A stretch of 64,000 nucleotides of DNA from Promicromonospora sp. MEB111 (GCF_030209445.1 NZ_JARVSD010000008.1:248001-312000), one strand, 5' to 3'. Shown: positions 33,851 to 42,590, counted from the first letter of the stretch. Numbers and translations are program-made. Notes: generated by a model not told the origin, from the sequence alone.

Positions 33851-36100
33851 ATGAGCACACCCCTGCGTACCCGCGCCGCGCGTGTGGTGGCCGCCGCGGC
33901 GGCGACGTCGTTGCTGCTGCCGGCGGCCGCCGCCGTCGCCGCCGCGCCCCGGCCCGGCCCCGCGACCGAGCACCACGGCGGCACCCACCTCGCCGCGACC
34001 CTGGCGGGTCGCGCCACCCTGTCCGCCGACCACCTGGCCGAGGGGCCGCCGTCGGGCGCCGCGGCCAGCCCCGGCAACGGACGGCAGGGACCCTGGGACG
34101 GCCAGGTGATCCCCGGTTTCTCCGCGATGGTCGACAACCACGACGGCACGTTCTGGGCCCAGCCCGACAACGGCTTCGGCGCCAAGGGCAACTCCGCCGA
34201 CTTCCTGCTGCGCAACTACCTGGTGCGCCCGCAGTGGGACACGAACCGCCGCGGCTCGGGCGACGGCGAGATCGAGGTGCTCGACTTCATCGAGTACAAC
34301 GACCGCAACGACGTGCTCGACTTCGACATCGTCAACGAGGACACCACCGACCGGCTGCTCACGGGCGCCGACTTCGACATCGAGTCCCTGGTTCGCGCCG
34401 CCGACGGCACGCTGTGGGTGGGCGAGGAGTTCGGCCCGTTCCTGCTCCACTTCGACGCCGACGGCACCCTGCTGGAGGCCCCGTACGAGTTCCCGGACGG
34501 CAAGTCGCCCGGCAACCCGTACCTGGAGCCCGGCGAGACGCCCAACGTGGGCAGCAGCCGCGGCTTCGAGGCCATGGCGGGCATCGGCCGCTACCTCTAC
34601 CCGGTGGTCGAGGGCGCGCTGGCCAACGACGCCGACCCGCGCCGCCGCTGGATCTACCAGTTCGACACCCGCCGCGGCGAGTACACGGGCAAGCGCTGGG
34701 CCTACCAGACCGACCAGCCCGCCGACGTGATCGGCGACGCGTACGCGACCGGACGCGACACGATGCTGCTCATCGAGCGCGACGATTTCGAGGGCGACCA
34801 GGCGGTCACCAAGCGCGTCTACGAGATCGACCTGGGCACGAAGGACCGCGACGGGTTCGTGCGCAAGGAGCTCGTGGTCGACGCCCTGCGGATCGACAAC
34901 CCCCGCGGCATCGACGCGGGGGAGGGCTACGGCCTGGGCGAGACGTTCGCCCTGCCCGCGCAGTCCTTCGAGACCGTCCTGTTCGTGGACCGTGACACGC
35001 TGCTGATCGGCAACGACAACAACTACCCGGGCAACGACGCGCGGGTCACCGGCACCCCGGACGACACCGAGATGGCCCTGGTGGACCTGCGCAAGGAGCG
35101 CGTCACGGACGACGGCGTCACCGTCGTCGGGCACCGCGGCGCCTCCGGCTACCGGCCGGAGCACACCCTCGCCGCCTACGAGACCGCCATCAACCAGTGC
35201 GCCGACTACATCGAGCCCGACGTGGTCTCCACGAAGGACGGCGTGCTGGTCGCCCGGCACGAGAACGAGATCAGCGGCACCACCGACGTCGCCGCCCACG
35301 CCGAGTTCGCCGGCCGCCGCACCACCAAGACGATCGACGGCACCCGGATCACCGGCTGGTTCACCGAGGACTTCACGCTCGCCGAGCTGCGCACCCTGCG
35401 CGCCAAGGAGCGCCTGCCGCAGGTCCGGCCGCAGAACACCGCGTTCGACGGGCTGTACCTGATTCCGACGCTCGACGAGGTGCTCGACCTGGCCCGCAAC
35501 AGCCGCACGTGCGACGGCGCGCCCGTCGGCGTCTACCCGGAGACCAAGCACCCCACCTACTTCGACTCGGTGGGCCTGTCCCTGGAGGAGCCGCTGGTGG
35601 CCGAGCTGCGCCGCAACGGGTTCGACGACGAGGACGCGCCGGTGATCGTGCAGTCCTTCGAGGTCGGCAACCTGCAGGAGCTCGACGAGCTCACCGACGT
35701 GCCGCTCGGCCAGCTCGTCAGCAGCAGCGGCGCGCCCTACGACCTGGTGGCCGACGGCGACCCGCGCACCTACGCGGACCTCGTCACCCGGCAGGGGCTC
35801 CGCGAGATCGCGACGTACGCCGACGGGATCGGCGCCGAGAAGAACGTGCTGATCCCGCGCACGGCCGACGGCACGCTCGGCGCGCCGAGCAGCGTGATCC
35901 GCGACGCGCACCGCGCGGGTCTCGAGGTGCACACCTGGACCTTCCGCCGGGAGAACCAGTTCCTGCCGGCGGAGTTCCGCTCGTCGGCCGACCCGAACGG
36001 GATCGGCGACCTCGTCGGTGAGATCCGCGTCTTCCTGGACGCGGGACTGGACGGGTTCTTCTCGGACAACCCGGACCTCGGCGCCGCCGCGGTCAGGTGA
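33851..36100 (+). CDS. Secreted phytase-like/esterase-like domain fused to glycerophosphodiester phosphodiesterase
   Basis: 749 aa. An Ala-rich signal peptide (about 1-32) is followed by an esterase-like/phytase-like beta-propeller domain (about 60-415: GFSAMVDNHDGTFWAQPDNG, LWVGEEFGPFLLHFD, RGFEAMAGI, GDAYATGRDTMLLIERDD). A complete GDPD domain follows (about 427-749): VVGHRGASGYRPEHT with the catalytic His and Arg, the metal site YIEPDVV, and RHENEISGTTD. It should release phosphate or glycerophosphate from extracellular diesters. The PHO-box-like repeat just upstream suggests induction on phosphate limitation. The next gene, an LCP ligase, starts 53 bp later and may be separately transcribed. 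Confidence 0.88.
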   Translation: MSTPLRTRAARVVAAAAATSLLLPAAAAVAAAPRPGPATEHHGGTHLAATLAGRATLSADHLAEGPPSGAAASPGNGRQGPWDGQVIPGFSAMVDNHDGTFWAQPDNGFGAKGNSADFLLRNYLVRPQWDTNRRGSGDGEIEVLDFIEYNDRNDVLDFDIVNEDTTDRLLTGADFDIESLVRAADGTLWVGEEFGPFLLHFDADGTLLEAPYEFPDGKSPGNPYLEPGETPNVGSSRGFEAMAGIGRYLYPVVEGALANDADPRRRWIYQFDTRRGEYTGKRWAYQTDQPADVIGDAYATGRDTMLLIERDDFEGDQAVTKRVYEIDLGTKDRDGFVRKELVVDALRIDNPRGIDAGEGYGLGETFALPAQSFETVLFVDRDTLLIGNDNNYPGNDARVTGTPDDTEMALVDLRKERVTDDGVTVVGHRGASGYRPEHTLAAYETAINQCADYIEPDVVSTKDGVLVARHENEISGTTDVAAHAEFAGRRTTKTIDGTRITGWFTEDFTLAELRTLRAKERLPQVRPQNTAFDGLYLIPTLDEVLDLARNSRTCDGAPVGVYPETKHPTYFDSVGLSLEEPLVAELRRNGFDDEDAPVIVQSFEVGNLQELDELTDVPLGQLVSSSGAPYDLVADGDPRTYADLVTRQGLREIATYADGIGAEKNVLIPRTADGTLGAPSSVIRDAHRAGLEVHTWTFRRENQFLPAEFRSSADPNGIGDLVGEIRVFLDAGLDGFFSDNPDLGAAAVR

Positions 36101-36153
36101 TCTCCGGGTGACTTAACAGGCCTCGTGCCGGGGTACGTGCTTATGCTCCGTAT

Positions 36154-37380
36154 GTGCCCCGGCACCTCCGTCACCAGCGCAGTCATCGCGTCGCGCGCGC
36201 CGCGGCGCTCGTCGTCGTCGGCGCGCTCGCCCTCGTGGTCGCGGGCGGCGCGGCCGCCTATCTCGACTTCAAGCAGCAGATCGGCGTCAGCGACGTCTCG
36301 GGTCTCGTCAAGGGGCCGACGCCGTCCGTGGACCCCGACGACCCGTTCACCGGCCGCAGCCTGAACATCCTCGTGCTGGGGACCGACCTGCGCGGCGGCG
36401 AGAACACCGAGATCGCCGGTGCGGGCGACGGCGGCATGCGGTCGGACACCACCATGCTGGTGCACATCTCCGGCGACCGGTCCCGCATCGAGGTGGTTTC
36501 GATCCCGCGCGACTCGCTGGTCGACATCCCGTCGTGCAAGCTCCCCGACGGCACCGAGTCCGGCGCCACGTACGGCATGTTCAACAGCGCGTTCACGATC
36601 GGCGGCGGTGCGGCCGAGGACCTCACCCATGCCGCCGCCTGCACCATCTCGACCGTGCAGACCCTCACGGGCGTGCCCGTCACCAACCACATGGTGGTGA
36701 AGATGGACGGCGTGGTCGACGTCGTCGAGGCCCTCGGCGGGGTGCGCATGTGCCTGCCCGAGCCGCTCGTCCAGAATCCCGCGTACGGCCGGTTCGAGCT
36801 GCCCGCCGGCGAGCAGACCCTCGACGGCCGCCAGGCCATCGGGTTCCTCCGGGCACGGCACGGCACCGGCCTGGGCCTGGAACAGGGCAGCGACCTGACC
36901 CGCATCGACCGCCAGCAGGCGTTCGTCGACGCACTGGTGCGCCAGATCCTGGCCCAGAACATCGTGACCAACTCGCCGAAGCTGTACCGCACCATCGAGG
37001 CGGTGCTGCGCGCCATCTCGGCCGACCCCGGCCTGGCCGACCCGGCGGCGCTCGCGGGCCTGGCGTTCAGCATCCGCGACATCGACCCGGCTGAGATCGT
37101 GTTCACCGAGCTGCCGGTGGTGGCCGCGCCGACGGACCCCAACCGGGTGGTCTGGACCGAGGACGCCACGGCGATCTGGGAGCGCCTCGCGGCCGACGAC
37201 CCGCCGCCCGGCCACGAGAGCGCGGCGCCCGTGGCCGGCGGGTCGTCGGACAAGCCGTCGGACGGCGCCTCGGACGAGCCCACCGACGAGGCGACGGACG
37301 ACGGCGGTGCGACCACGCCGTCCGACACGCCCAGCCCGTCGCCCTCGCCCTCGCTGCTGCCGGGCGTCTGCGCGGACTGA
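36154..37380 (+). CDS. LCP-family glycopolymer ligase, cysteine-containing paralogue 1
   Basis: 408 aa from GTG 36154. Short basic tail, one membrane segment (about 17-36), LCP domain with NILVLGTDLRG, VVSIPRDSLVDIP and FLRARHGTG, then a Ser/Thr/Pro/Asp-rich tail (about 345-400) ending PSLLPGVCAD. Extracytoplasmic cysteines lie in IPSCKLPDG, AAACTIS, VRMCLPE and the terminal GVC. All four recur in the tandem downstream paralogue and are absent from the LCP protein at 2.8 kb. It would attach wall glycopolymers to peptidoglycan. No clear ribosome binding site is visible. Confidence 0.92.
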   Translation: MPRHLRHQRSHRVARAAALVVVGALALVVAGGAAAYLDFKQQIGVSDVSGLVKGPTPSVDPDDPFTGRSLNILVLGTDLRGGENTEIAGAGDGGMRSDTTMLVHISGDRSRIEVVSIPRDSLVDIPSCKLPDGTESGATYGMFNSAFTIGGGAAEDLTHAAACTISTVQTLTGVPVTNHMVVKMDGVVDVVEALGGVRMCLPEPLVQNPAYGRFELPAGEQTLDGRQAIGFLRARHGTGLGLEQGSDLTRIDRQQAFVDALVRQILAQNIVTNSPKLYRTIEAVLRAISADPGLADPAALAGLAFSIRDIDPAEIVFTELPVVAAPTDPNRVVWTEDATAIWERLAADDPPPGHESAAPVAGGSSDKPSDGASDEPTDEATDDGGATTPSDTPSPSPSPSLLPGVCAD

Positions 37381-37475
37381 ACCGCGGGCCGGATCCCTGG
37401 CGCGGCCTGGATGCTGCCTGGGAACGGCGCGACTTATTTACACGATTGTTGCACTGAGGCCCTAGTCTCCGATGC

Positions 37476-38864
37476 GTGGCGAGTGACTTCTGGACGGCAG
37501 TGCGACCTGTCGGCGAGATAATTCCCGGGGTTCCCCGACATGCGCGCACGGGTGAACGTCAGCCGCGCCACGTGCGCAGCTGGCGCAAGGCGCTCGTGTT
37601 CCGCAGCGTCACGATGGGCCTGGTCGGGGTGATGGCCTTCGGTTCCGCGGCGGCCGCGACGGCGTACCACAACGCGATCTCGCAGATCGAGGTCCAGGAC
37701 CTCGACGGCCTGGTGACCGAGGTGGTCGAGCCGAAGGACCCGTCCGACCCGTTCAAGGACCAGGCCGTCAACCTGCTCCTCATGGGCACGGACATCCGGG
37801 ACGGGACGAACGCCGACATCGGCGGCACGGTCTCCGGCATGCGCTCGGACACCACGATGCTGGTGCACATCTCGGCGGACCGGCAGTGGATGGAGGTCGT
37901 GTCGCTGCCCCGCGACACGTTCGTCGACATCCCGTCCTGCAAGCTCCCCGACGGCAGCCAGTCGCAGCCGTACCGGGACAAGTTCAACGCCTCGTTCACC
38001 GTCGGCAGCGGCGGCACGGACATGAAGTACGCCGCCGCGTGCACCATCAACACCGTCAACGCGATCACTGGCGTGACGGTGACCAACCACGCGGTGGTCA
38101 AGATGAACGGCGTGATCGACGTGGTCGACGCGATCGGCGGCGTCAAGATGTGCCTGCCCGAGGCGCTGCACGGCAACCCGAAGTCCGCCCGCATCGACCT
38201 GCCCGCGGGCGAGAACCTGCTCGACGGCAAGACGGCGATCCAGTTCCTGCGCGTGCGCAAGGGCACGGGCATGGGGCTCGAGATGGGCAGCGACCTGACG
38301 CGCATCGAGCGTCAGCAGGCGTTCATCAACGCGACGATGCGGCAGATCCTGTCCGCCGAGACGCTCGCGGACCCGACCAAGACGTTCCGCCTGATCAATG
38401 CCGCCCTCGGCTCGCTGAGCGCCGACCCGGCGATCGCCAACCCGGGCAGCGTGGCCGGTCTCGCGTGGTCGCTGCGCGAGATCGAGAAGCGCAACATCGT
38501 GATGACCAAGATCCCGGTCTACGACACCACCGAGGGCGGCGTCGGCGGGCTCGGCTGGGGGCCGGAGGCCGCGGAGATCTTCGCTCGCATCGCCGCCGAC
38601 CAGCCGCCGGAGGAGGTCGTGCTGGACACGCCGGAGCCGGCCGCCTCGGGCAGCCCCAGCGGCGAGGCCCAGGAGGGCGACACGGCCGGTGACGCCGGTG
38701 GCGAGGCCGAGGAGGGCGCGGACGCCGGTGGAGACGCCGAGGGTACGGAGGGTGGCGACGCCGAGACCGGTGACACCAGCGAGGCCGACGGCACCGCGTC
38801 CGAGCCGGCCACGCCGAAGCCGAGCCCGAGCCCCGAGGTACTGCTCGACGGCGTCTGCGCCTGA
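37476..38864 (+). CDS. LCP-family glycopolymer ligase, cysteine-containing paralogue 2
   Basis: 462 aa from GTG 37476. Longer cytoplasmic part (about 40 residues) than its upstream paralogue, one membrane segment (about 42-62), LCP domain with NLLLMGTDIRDG, VVSLPRDTFVDIP and FLRVRKGTGMG, and a long acidic Gly/Glu/Asp/Ala-rich tail (about 380-450) ending EVLLDGVCA. The cysteine pattern (IPSCKLPDG, AAACTIN, VKMCLPE, terminal VC) equals that of paralogue 1, pointing to conserved disulfides that might tie the tail to the domain. The 95-bp gap before it includes TTTACA at 37437 and TAGTCT at 37463, too far apart for a standard promoter. Confidence 0.92.
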   Translation: MASDFWTAVRPVGEIIPGVPRHARTGERQPRHVRSWRKALVFRSVTMGLVGVMAFGSAAAATAYHNAISQIEVQDLDGLVTEVVEPKDPSDPFKDQAVNLLLMGTDIRDGTNADIGGTVSGMRSDTTMLVHISADRQWMEVVSLPRDTFVDIPSCKLPDGSQSQPYRDKFNASFTVGSGGTDMKYAAACTINTVNAITGVTVTNHAVVKMNGVIDVVDAIGGVKMCLPEALHGNPKSARIDLPAGENLLDGKTAIQFLRVRKGTGMGLEMGSDLTRIERQQAFINATMRQILSAETLADPTKTFRLINAALGSLSADPAIANPGSVAGLAWSLREIEKRNIVMTKIPVYDTTEGGVGGLGWGPEAAEIFARIAADQPPEEVVLDTPEPAASGSPSGEAQEGDTAGDAGGEAEEGADAGGDAEGTEGGDAETGDTSEADGTASEPATPKPSPSPEVLLDGVCA

Positions 38865-38877
38865 CGGGTCGGCCGGA

Positions 38878-38911
38878 CGCTCGTCCTGGGCTCAGGCGCC
38901 CAGGACGAGCG
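38878..38911. terminator. Bidirectional terminator overlapping the lysE stop
   Basis: Perfect 14-bp arms (CGCTCGTCCTGGGC at 38878-38891 and its complement at 38898-38911) around a 6-nt loop. It follows the LCP gene by 13 bp, and its right arm is also the last codons of the converging LysE gene. Confidence 0.75.
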
Positions 38912-39497
38912 TGGCCGCGACGACCACCATGGTCAGCGCGACCACGCTGTCCAGCACGCGCCAGGCGCCGGGCTTCTCCAGCAGCGGCGCGAGGTAGCGG
39001 GCCCCGTAGCCCAGCGCGACGAACCACGCGGTGCTCGCCAGGCAGGCGCCGAACCCGAACCACCACCGGTCGTCGCCGTGCGTCGCCGCCAGGCCGCCCA
39101 CGAGCACCACGGTGTCGAGGTAGACGTGGGGGTTGAGCCAGGTCAGCGCGAGGGTGGTGGCGACGGCGGCGCCCACGGTCCGCGACGTCATGCTGTGCCG
39201 CCCCATGACGACCTGCTGGCCCTTCCAGGCGCGGCGGGCGGCCATGCCCCCGTAGACCAGCACGACGACGGCGCCCGCCCACCGCGCGATCTCGACCACC
39301 ATGGGCGCGCTCTGGATCAGGGTCCCGAGCCCGCCGACCCCGGCCGAGATGAGCACGAAGTCGCTGACGGCGCAGATGCCCGCGACGAGACCCACGTGCT
39401 CGCGCCGCAGGCCCTGGCGGAGGACGAAGATGTTCTGCGCACCGACGGCGACGATGAGGGAGAGGCCGAAGGCCATCCCGGCGAGCGCTGAGAGCAT
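38892..39497 (-). CDS. LysE/ArgO-family amino acid exporter 1
   Basis: 201 aa, about six membrane segments. Hallmarks of the LysE family: the N-terminus FGLSLIVAVGAQNIFVLRQGL and LTWLNPHVYLDTVVL in the middle. It exports basic amino acids (Lys/Arg) driven by proton or membrane potential. ATG 39497 is chosen because it aligns with the start of the paralogue at 40612. It lies downstream of, and in the same orientation as, the LysG-like regulator but has its own 97-bp upstream region with a motif (39528-39539) shared with the other exporter. Its final codons form one arm of a terminator. Confidence 0.9.
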   Translation of the reverse strand: MLSALAGMAFGLSLIVAVGAQNIFVLRQGLRREHVGLVAGICAVSDFVLISAGVGGLGTLIQSAPMVVEIARWAGAVVVLVYGGMAARRAWKGQQVVMGRHSMTSRTVGAAVATTLALTWLNPHVYLDTVVLVGGLAATHGDDRWWFGFGACLASTAWFVALGYGARYLAPLLEKPGAWRVLDSVVALTMVVVAATLVLGA

Positions 39498-39527
39498 GCC
39501 TGAACCGTAGGAAGTCGGACAGAGCAT

Positions 39528-39539
39528 GTCCGGTTCATG
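39528..39539 (-). promoter_or_regulatory. Shared lysE-promoter motif, copy 1
   Basis: On the minus strand CATGAACCGGAC, within GAATCATGAACCGGAC, ending 30 nt before the exporter 1 start. The same motif lies 31 nt before exporter 2. It overlaps GGACA-GAGCA-TGTCC, a dyad of LysR type. Likely site of the LysG-like regulator. Confidence 0.5.
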
Positions 39540-39594
39540 ATTCGGAAGTGCGGAAGGACTGGAAGGGGGCTAATGATGGGGGTACGTCCAGATT

Positions 39595-40521
39595 TCACGC
39601 CGGCAGGAGCTTGCGTGTCGCTTCTTTTCGCAGGGCTGCCGTGACCCGGTCCAGCACGGCCGAACGCAGCTTCCACTGCTGCAGGTGGAGCGGGATGTCC
39701 AGGACGTAGCCGGGCTCCAGCAGCGTGATGCCGCCGCCGGTACCGGTGTGCAGGCCGCCGATCGCCGGCTGCTCCAGGAGCATGCCCCAGCCCAGCCCGA
39801 GGCGGATGGTCTCCTCGTACTCGACGGTGCTCGGCACGTGGAACCGCGGCGGCCGCGCGTGCGGCGCGCGGGCGCGCAGGTAGACGTCCTGCAGGTCGTC
39901 GGTCCGGTCGAAGACGACGACGGGCGCGGCGGCGAGGGCCTCCGGCGTCGGGCCCTGGGGGAACCAGCGCTCCGCGAAGGTGCGCGTGCAGGCCGGGCGG
40001 TAGCGCATGATCCCGAGCGGGGTGCTGCGGCAGCCCTGCACCTGCGCGGTCTGCGAGGTGACCGCCGCCATGACCACGCCCTCGCGCAGCAGGTCGGCGG
40101 TGCGGCTGTCGTCGGCCCGGTGCAGGTCGAAGGTGATGCCCTCGACCTGGGCGAGGGCGGGCAGCACCCACGTGGCCAGGGAGTCGGCGCTGACCGCCAG
40201 CGGCACGGTGACCAGGCGGTCCGGCGCGCCGCTGTCGGCGTCGTCGGGCGGGTCGTCGGTACCGTGCGCGCCCAGCTCCGCGGCGACCTCCGCGCCGAGC
40301 AGCTCGGTCTGCCGGGCGAGGCGCAGCAGCGCCTGGCCCGACGGCGTGGCGACGACCGGCCGGGCGCGCCGCACGAGCACGCTGCCCGCCGCGTTCTCCA
40401 GCGCGCGGATGCGCTGGCTCACCGCCGAGGGCGTCACGTGCAGGGCGCGCGCCGCGGCGTCGAACGAGCCCTCGGCGACCACGGCGGCCAGCGCCTCGAG
40501 CTGGCGGGAGTCCCATCGCAT
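39595..40521 (-). CDS. lysG: LysG/ArgP-type LysR-family regulator
   Basis: 308 aa from ATG 40521 (an ATG six codons upstream is possible). N-terminal winged helix MRWDSRQLEALAAVVAEGSF with HVTPSAVSQRIRALE, then the substrate-binding domain (VTVPLAVSADSLATWVLPAL; VFDRTDD). LysG/ArgP proteins sense basic amino acids and activate LysE/ArgO exporters. It is encoded between two such exporters, one divergent (90 bp away) and one downstream in the same direction. The shared motif before both exporters supports one regulon. Confidence 0.88.
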   Translation of the reverse strand: MRWDSRQLEALAAVVAEGSFDAAARALHVTPSAVSQRIRALENAAGSVLVRRARPVVATPSGQALLRLARQTELLGAEVAAELGAHGTDDPPDDADSGAPDRLVTVPLAVSADSLATWVLPALAQVEGITFDLHRADDSRTADLLREGVVMAAVTSQTAQVQGCRSTPLGIMRYRPACTRTFAERWFPQGPTPEALAAAPVVVFDRTDDLQDVYLRARAPHARPPRFHVPSTVEYEETIRLGLGWGMLLEQPAIGGLHTGTGGGITLLEPGYVLDIPLHLQQWKLRSAVLDRVTAALRKEATRKLLPA

Positions 40522-40568
40522 GGAGCCAGTTTGGCGCATCTTCAGTTCTGCTTATGCGGGCTGAGAAA

Positions 40569-40580
40569 CATGAACTGGCC
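40569..40580 (+). promoter_or_regulatory. Shared lysE-promoter motif, copy 2
   Basis: CATGAACTGGCC, within GAAACATGAACTGGCC, ends 31 nt before the exporter 2 start. It differs from copy 1 at three of 16 positions (consensus GAAWCATGAACYGGMC). Confidence 0.5.
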
Positions 40581-40611
40581 TTCAGGTGGTTCCGCTGCCT
40601 AGCGTGGAGGC

Positions 40612-41229
40612 ATGCTCGCCCTGCTCGCCGGACTCGGATTCGGCCTCTCGCTCATCGTCGCCATCGGAGCCCAGAACGCCTTCGTGCTGCGTCAGGGGCT
40701 GCGCCGTGAGCACGTGGGCGTCGTGGCGGCGATCTGCGCGGCCTCCGACGTCGCGCTCTACGCGGCCGGCGCCGCCGGGTTCGGGCCGCTGGTCGAGCGC
40801 TGGCCCGACGCCGTGGTGGTGGTGCGCTGGCTGGGTGCCGCCGTCGTGCTCGGGTACGGGGCCATGGCGGCCTGGCGCGCGGTCAAGGGCGACACGACGC
40901 TCGCCGCCGCGGACGACGGCGCCCTCGGCGACGGTCCCGGCCGGCGCCTCAAGCCCGTCGTCCTCACGGCGCTGGCGCTCACCTGGCTCAACCCGCACGT
41001 GTACCTCGACACCGTGGTGCTGCAGGGTTCGGTCGCCGCGACCTACGGCGACACCCGCTGGTGGTTCACCGCGGGGGCGATGGTCTCCAGCGTCGCCTGG
41101 TTCGCCGCCCTCGGCTACGGCGCTCGGCTGCTCGCGCCCGTGCTGCGGCGCCCGAACGCGTGGCGCGTGCTCGACGGCGTGATCGCGCTGATCATGCTGG
41201 CCGTGGCGATCTCGCTGGTCACGGGCTAG
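40612..41229 (+). CDS. lysE: LysE/ArgO-family amino acid exporter 2
   Basis: 205 aa, about six membrane segments; closely related to exporter 1 (shared FGLSLIVAIGAQNAFVLRQG, LRREHVG, LALTWLNPHVYLDTVVL, LGYGAR, RVLD). The ATG has GTGGAGG at good spacing. Divergent from the LysG-like gene, the classic lysG-lysE arrangement of Corynebacterium. A hydrophilic loop (about 98-120, AADDGALGDGPGRRLK) is longer than in exporter 1. The stop TAG shares its bases with the stop of the converging aminotransferase (CTAG, 41226-41229). Confidence 0.92.
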   Translation: MLALLAGLGFGLSLIVAIGAQNAFVLRQGLRREHVGVVAAICAASDVALYAAGAAGFGPLVERWPDAVVVVRWLGAAVVLGYGAMAAWRAVKGDTTLAAADDGALGDGPGRRLKPVVLTALALTWLNPHVYLDTVVLQGSVAATYGDTRWWFTAGAMVSSVAWFAALGYGARLLAPVLRRPNAWRVLDGVIALIMLAVAISLVTG

Positions 41230-42512
41230 CTGAGGGGGATCCCCAGGCCCGCGAGGCGCGTCGCCGCCTCGCGCAGCACCTCCTCGCGCTTCACGAAGGT
41301 GAACCGCACATGGTTCGCCAGGGCCTGCGCCGTCGGGGAGCCCGCGCGGCAGAACGCCGACGCCGGGATCGCCACGACCCCCGCCAGCTCGGGCAGGCGG
41401 CGGCACAGCTCGACGCCGTCGCGCAGGCCGAGCCGCGCGAGCACGGCGGACGCGTCGGCCATCACGAAGTACGTGCCGGCCGGGCGCGTCACCATGAAGC
41501 CGGCGGCCTCCAGACCCGCGCACAGGAGGTCCCGGCGGCCGGCCAGCGAGGCGGCCAGCGCGCGCGGCGCGTCGTCGTCGGCCAGGGCCTGCGCGATGGC
41601 GGGCTGGAAGGGCGCACCCGAGGTGTACGTCAGGTACTGCTTGACCGTCCGCACCGCCGTGACCAGGTCGGCCGGCCCGTGTACCCAGCCCACCTTCCAG
41701 CCGGTGAACGAGAACGTCTTGCCCGACGACGAGATGGTCAGCGTCCGCTCGGCCATCCCCGGCAGCGTCGCGATCGGCACGTGCTCCGCGCCGAAGGTCA
41801 GGTGCTCGTAGACCTCGTCGGTCACCACGATCGCGCCGTGCTCCCGGGCGACCGCGGCGACGGCGGCCAGCTCGTCCCGCGTGAGCACCGTCCCGGTCGG
41901 GTTGTGCGGGGAGTTGAGCAGGATCATCCGCAGGCGGTCGGTGGCCGCCGCCCGCAGGGCGTCGACGTCGAGCCGGAAACCCTCCGGCCCCGGGACCAGC
42001 GGGACGGTCACGTGCGTGGCGCCCGACATGCCGATCGCCGCCGCGTGCGAGTCGTAGAACGGCTCGAGCGTCAGCACCTCGTCGCCCGGCCGGGTCAGGG
42101 CCAGGACGGAGGCCGTCAGTGCCTCGGTGGCACCCGTGGTGACCAGCACCTCGGTGTCGGGATCGACGTCCAGCCCGTAGTGCCGCTTCTGGTGCTCGGC
42201 GACGGCCTGACGCAGCTCCGGCACGCCGTCGCCGGGGGCGTACTGGTTGCGACCCGCCTCGATCGCCTTGATCGCCGCCTGCTTGACGTACTCGGGGCCG
42301 TCGACGTCGGGGAATCCCTGGCCGAGGTTGATCGCACCCGTGCGGACGGCCAGGGCCGACATCTCGGCGAAGATCGTGACGGCGACGCTGCCGTCGTCGG
42401 CCAGCAGCCCGGCGGCGCTCGCGGTGGCCTGCCAGCGGTCCGTGCCGCGGCCGGAGGAGTCGCTGCCGGAGTCGTGCTCGGAGTCGCTGCCGGATGAAGG
42501 ATGGGCGTTCAT
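41226..42512 (-). CDS. PLP-dependent aminotransferase, class I/II (DapC-like)
   Basis: 428 aa. Fold-type I aminotransferase with INLGQGFPDVDGPEYVK, ATEALTASVLAL, LNSPHNPTGTVLTRDEL, the Asp-Tyr of VTDEVYEHLTF, and the PLP lysine in ISSSGKTFSFTGWKVGW. GQGFP plus this layout resembles actinobacterial N-succinyldiaminopimelate aminotransferase DapC and kynurenine aminotransferases. DapC would place it in lysine/DAP synthesis, which suits its neighbours, the lysine-type exporters, but the substrate is inferred. The first 25 residues (Ser/Asp/Gly-rich) are an unconserved extension, so the true start may be further in. Confidence 0.87.
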   Translation of the reverse strand: MNAHPSSGSDSEHDSGSDSSGRGTDRWQATASAAGLLADDGSVAVTIFAEMSALAVRTGAINLGQGFPDVDGPEYVKQAAIKAIEAGRNQYAPGDGVPELRQAVAEHQKRHYGLDVDPDTEVLVTTGATEALTASVLALTRPGDEVLTLEPFYDSHAAAIGMSGATHVTVPLVPGPEGFRLDVDALRAAATDRLRMILLNSPHNPTGTVLTRDELAAVAAVAREHGAIVVTDEVYEHLTFGAEHVPIATLPGMAERTLTISSSGKTFSFTGWKVGWVHGPADLVTAVRTVKQYLTYTSGAPFQPAIAQALADDDAPRALAASLAGRRDLLCAGLEAAGFMVTRPAGTYFVMADASAVLARLGLRDGVELCRRLPELAGVVAIPASAFCRAGSPTAQALANHVRFTFVKREEVLREAATRLAGLGIPLS

Positions 42513-42590
42513 GGGCTAGACGATATCCACCGCCCGTCCACCGCGGGTTCATCTCCGGGCATCCCAGACAACCCGCTCTACCTGCACCTT

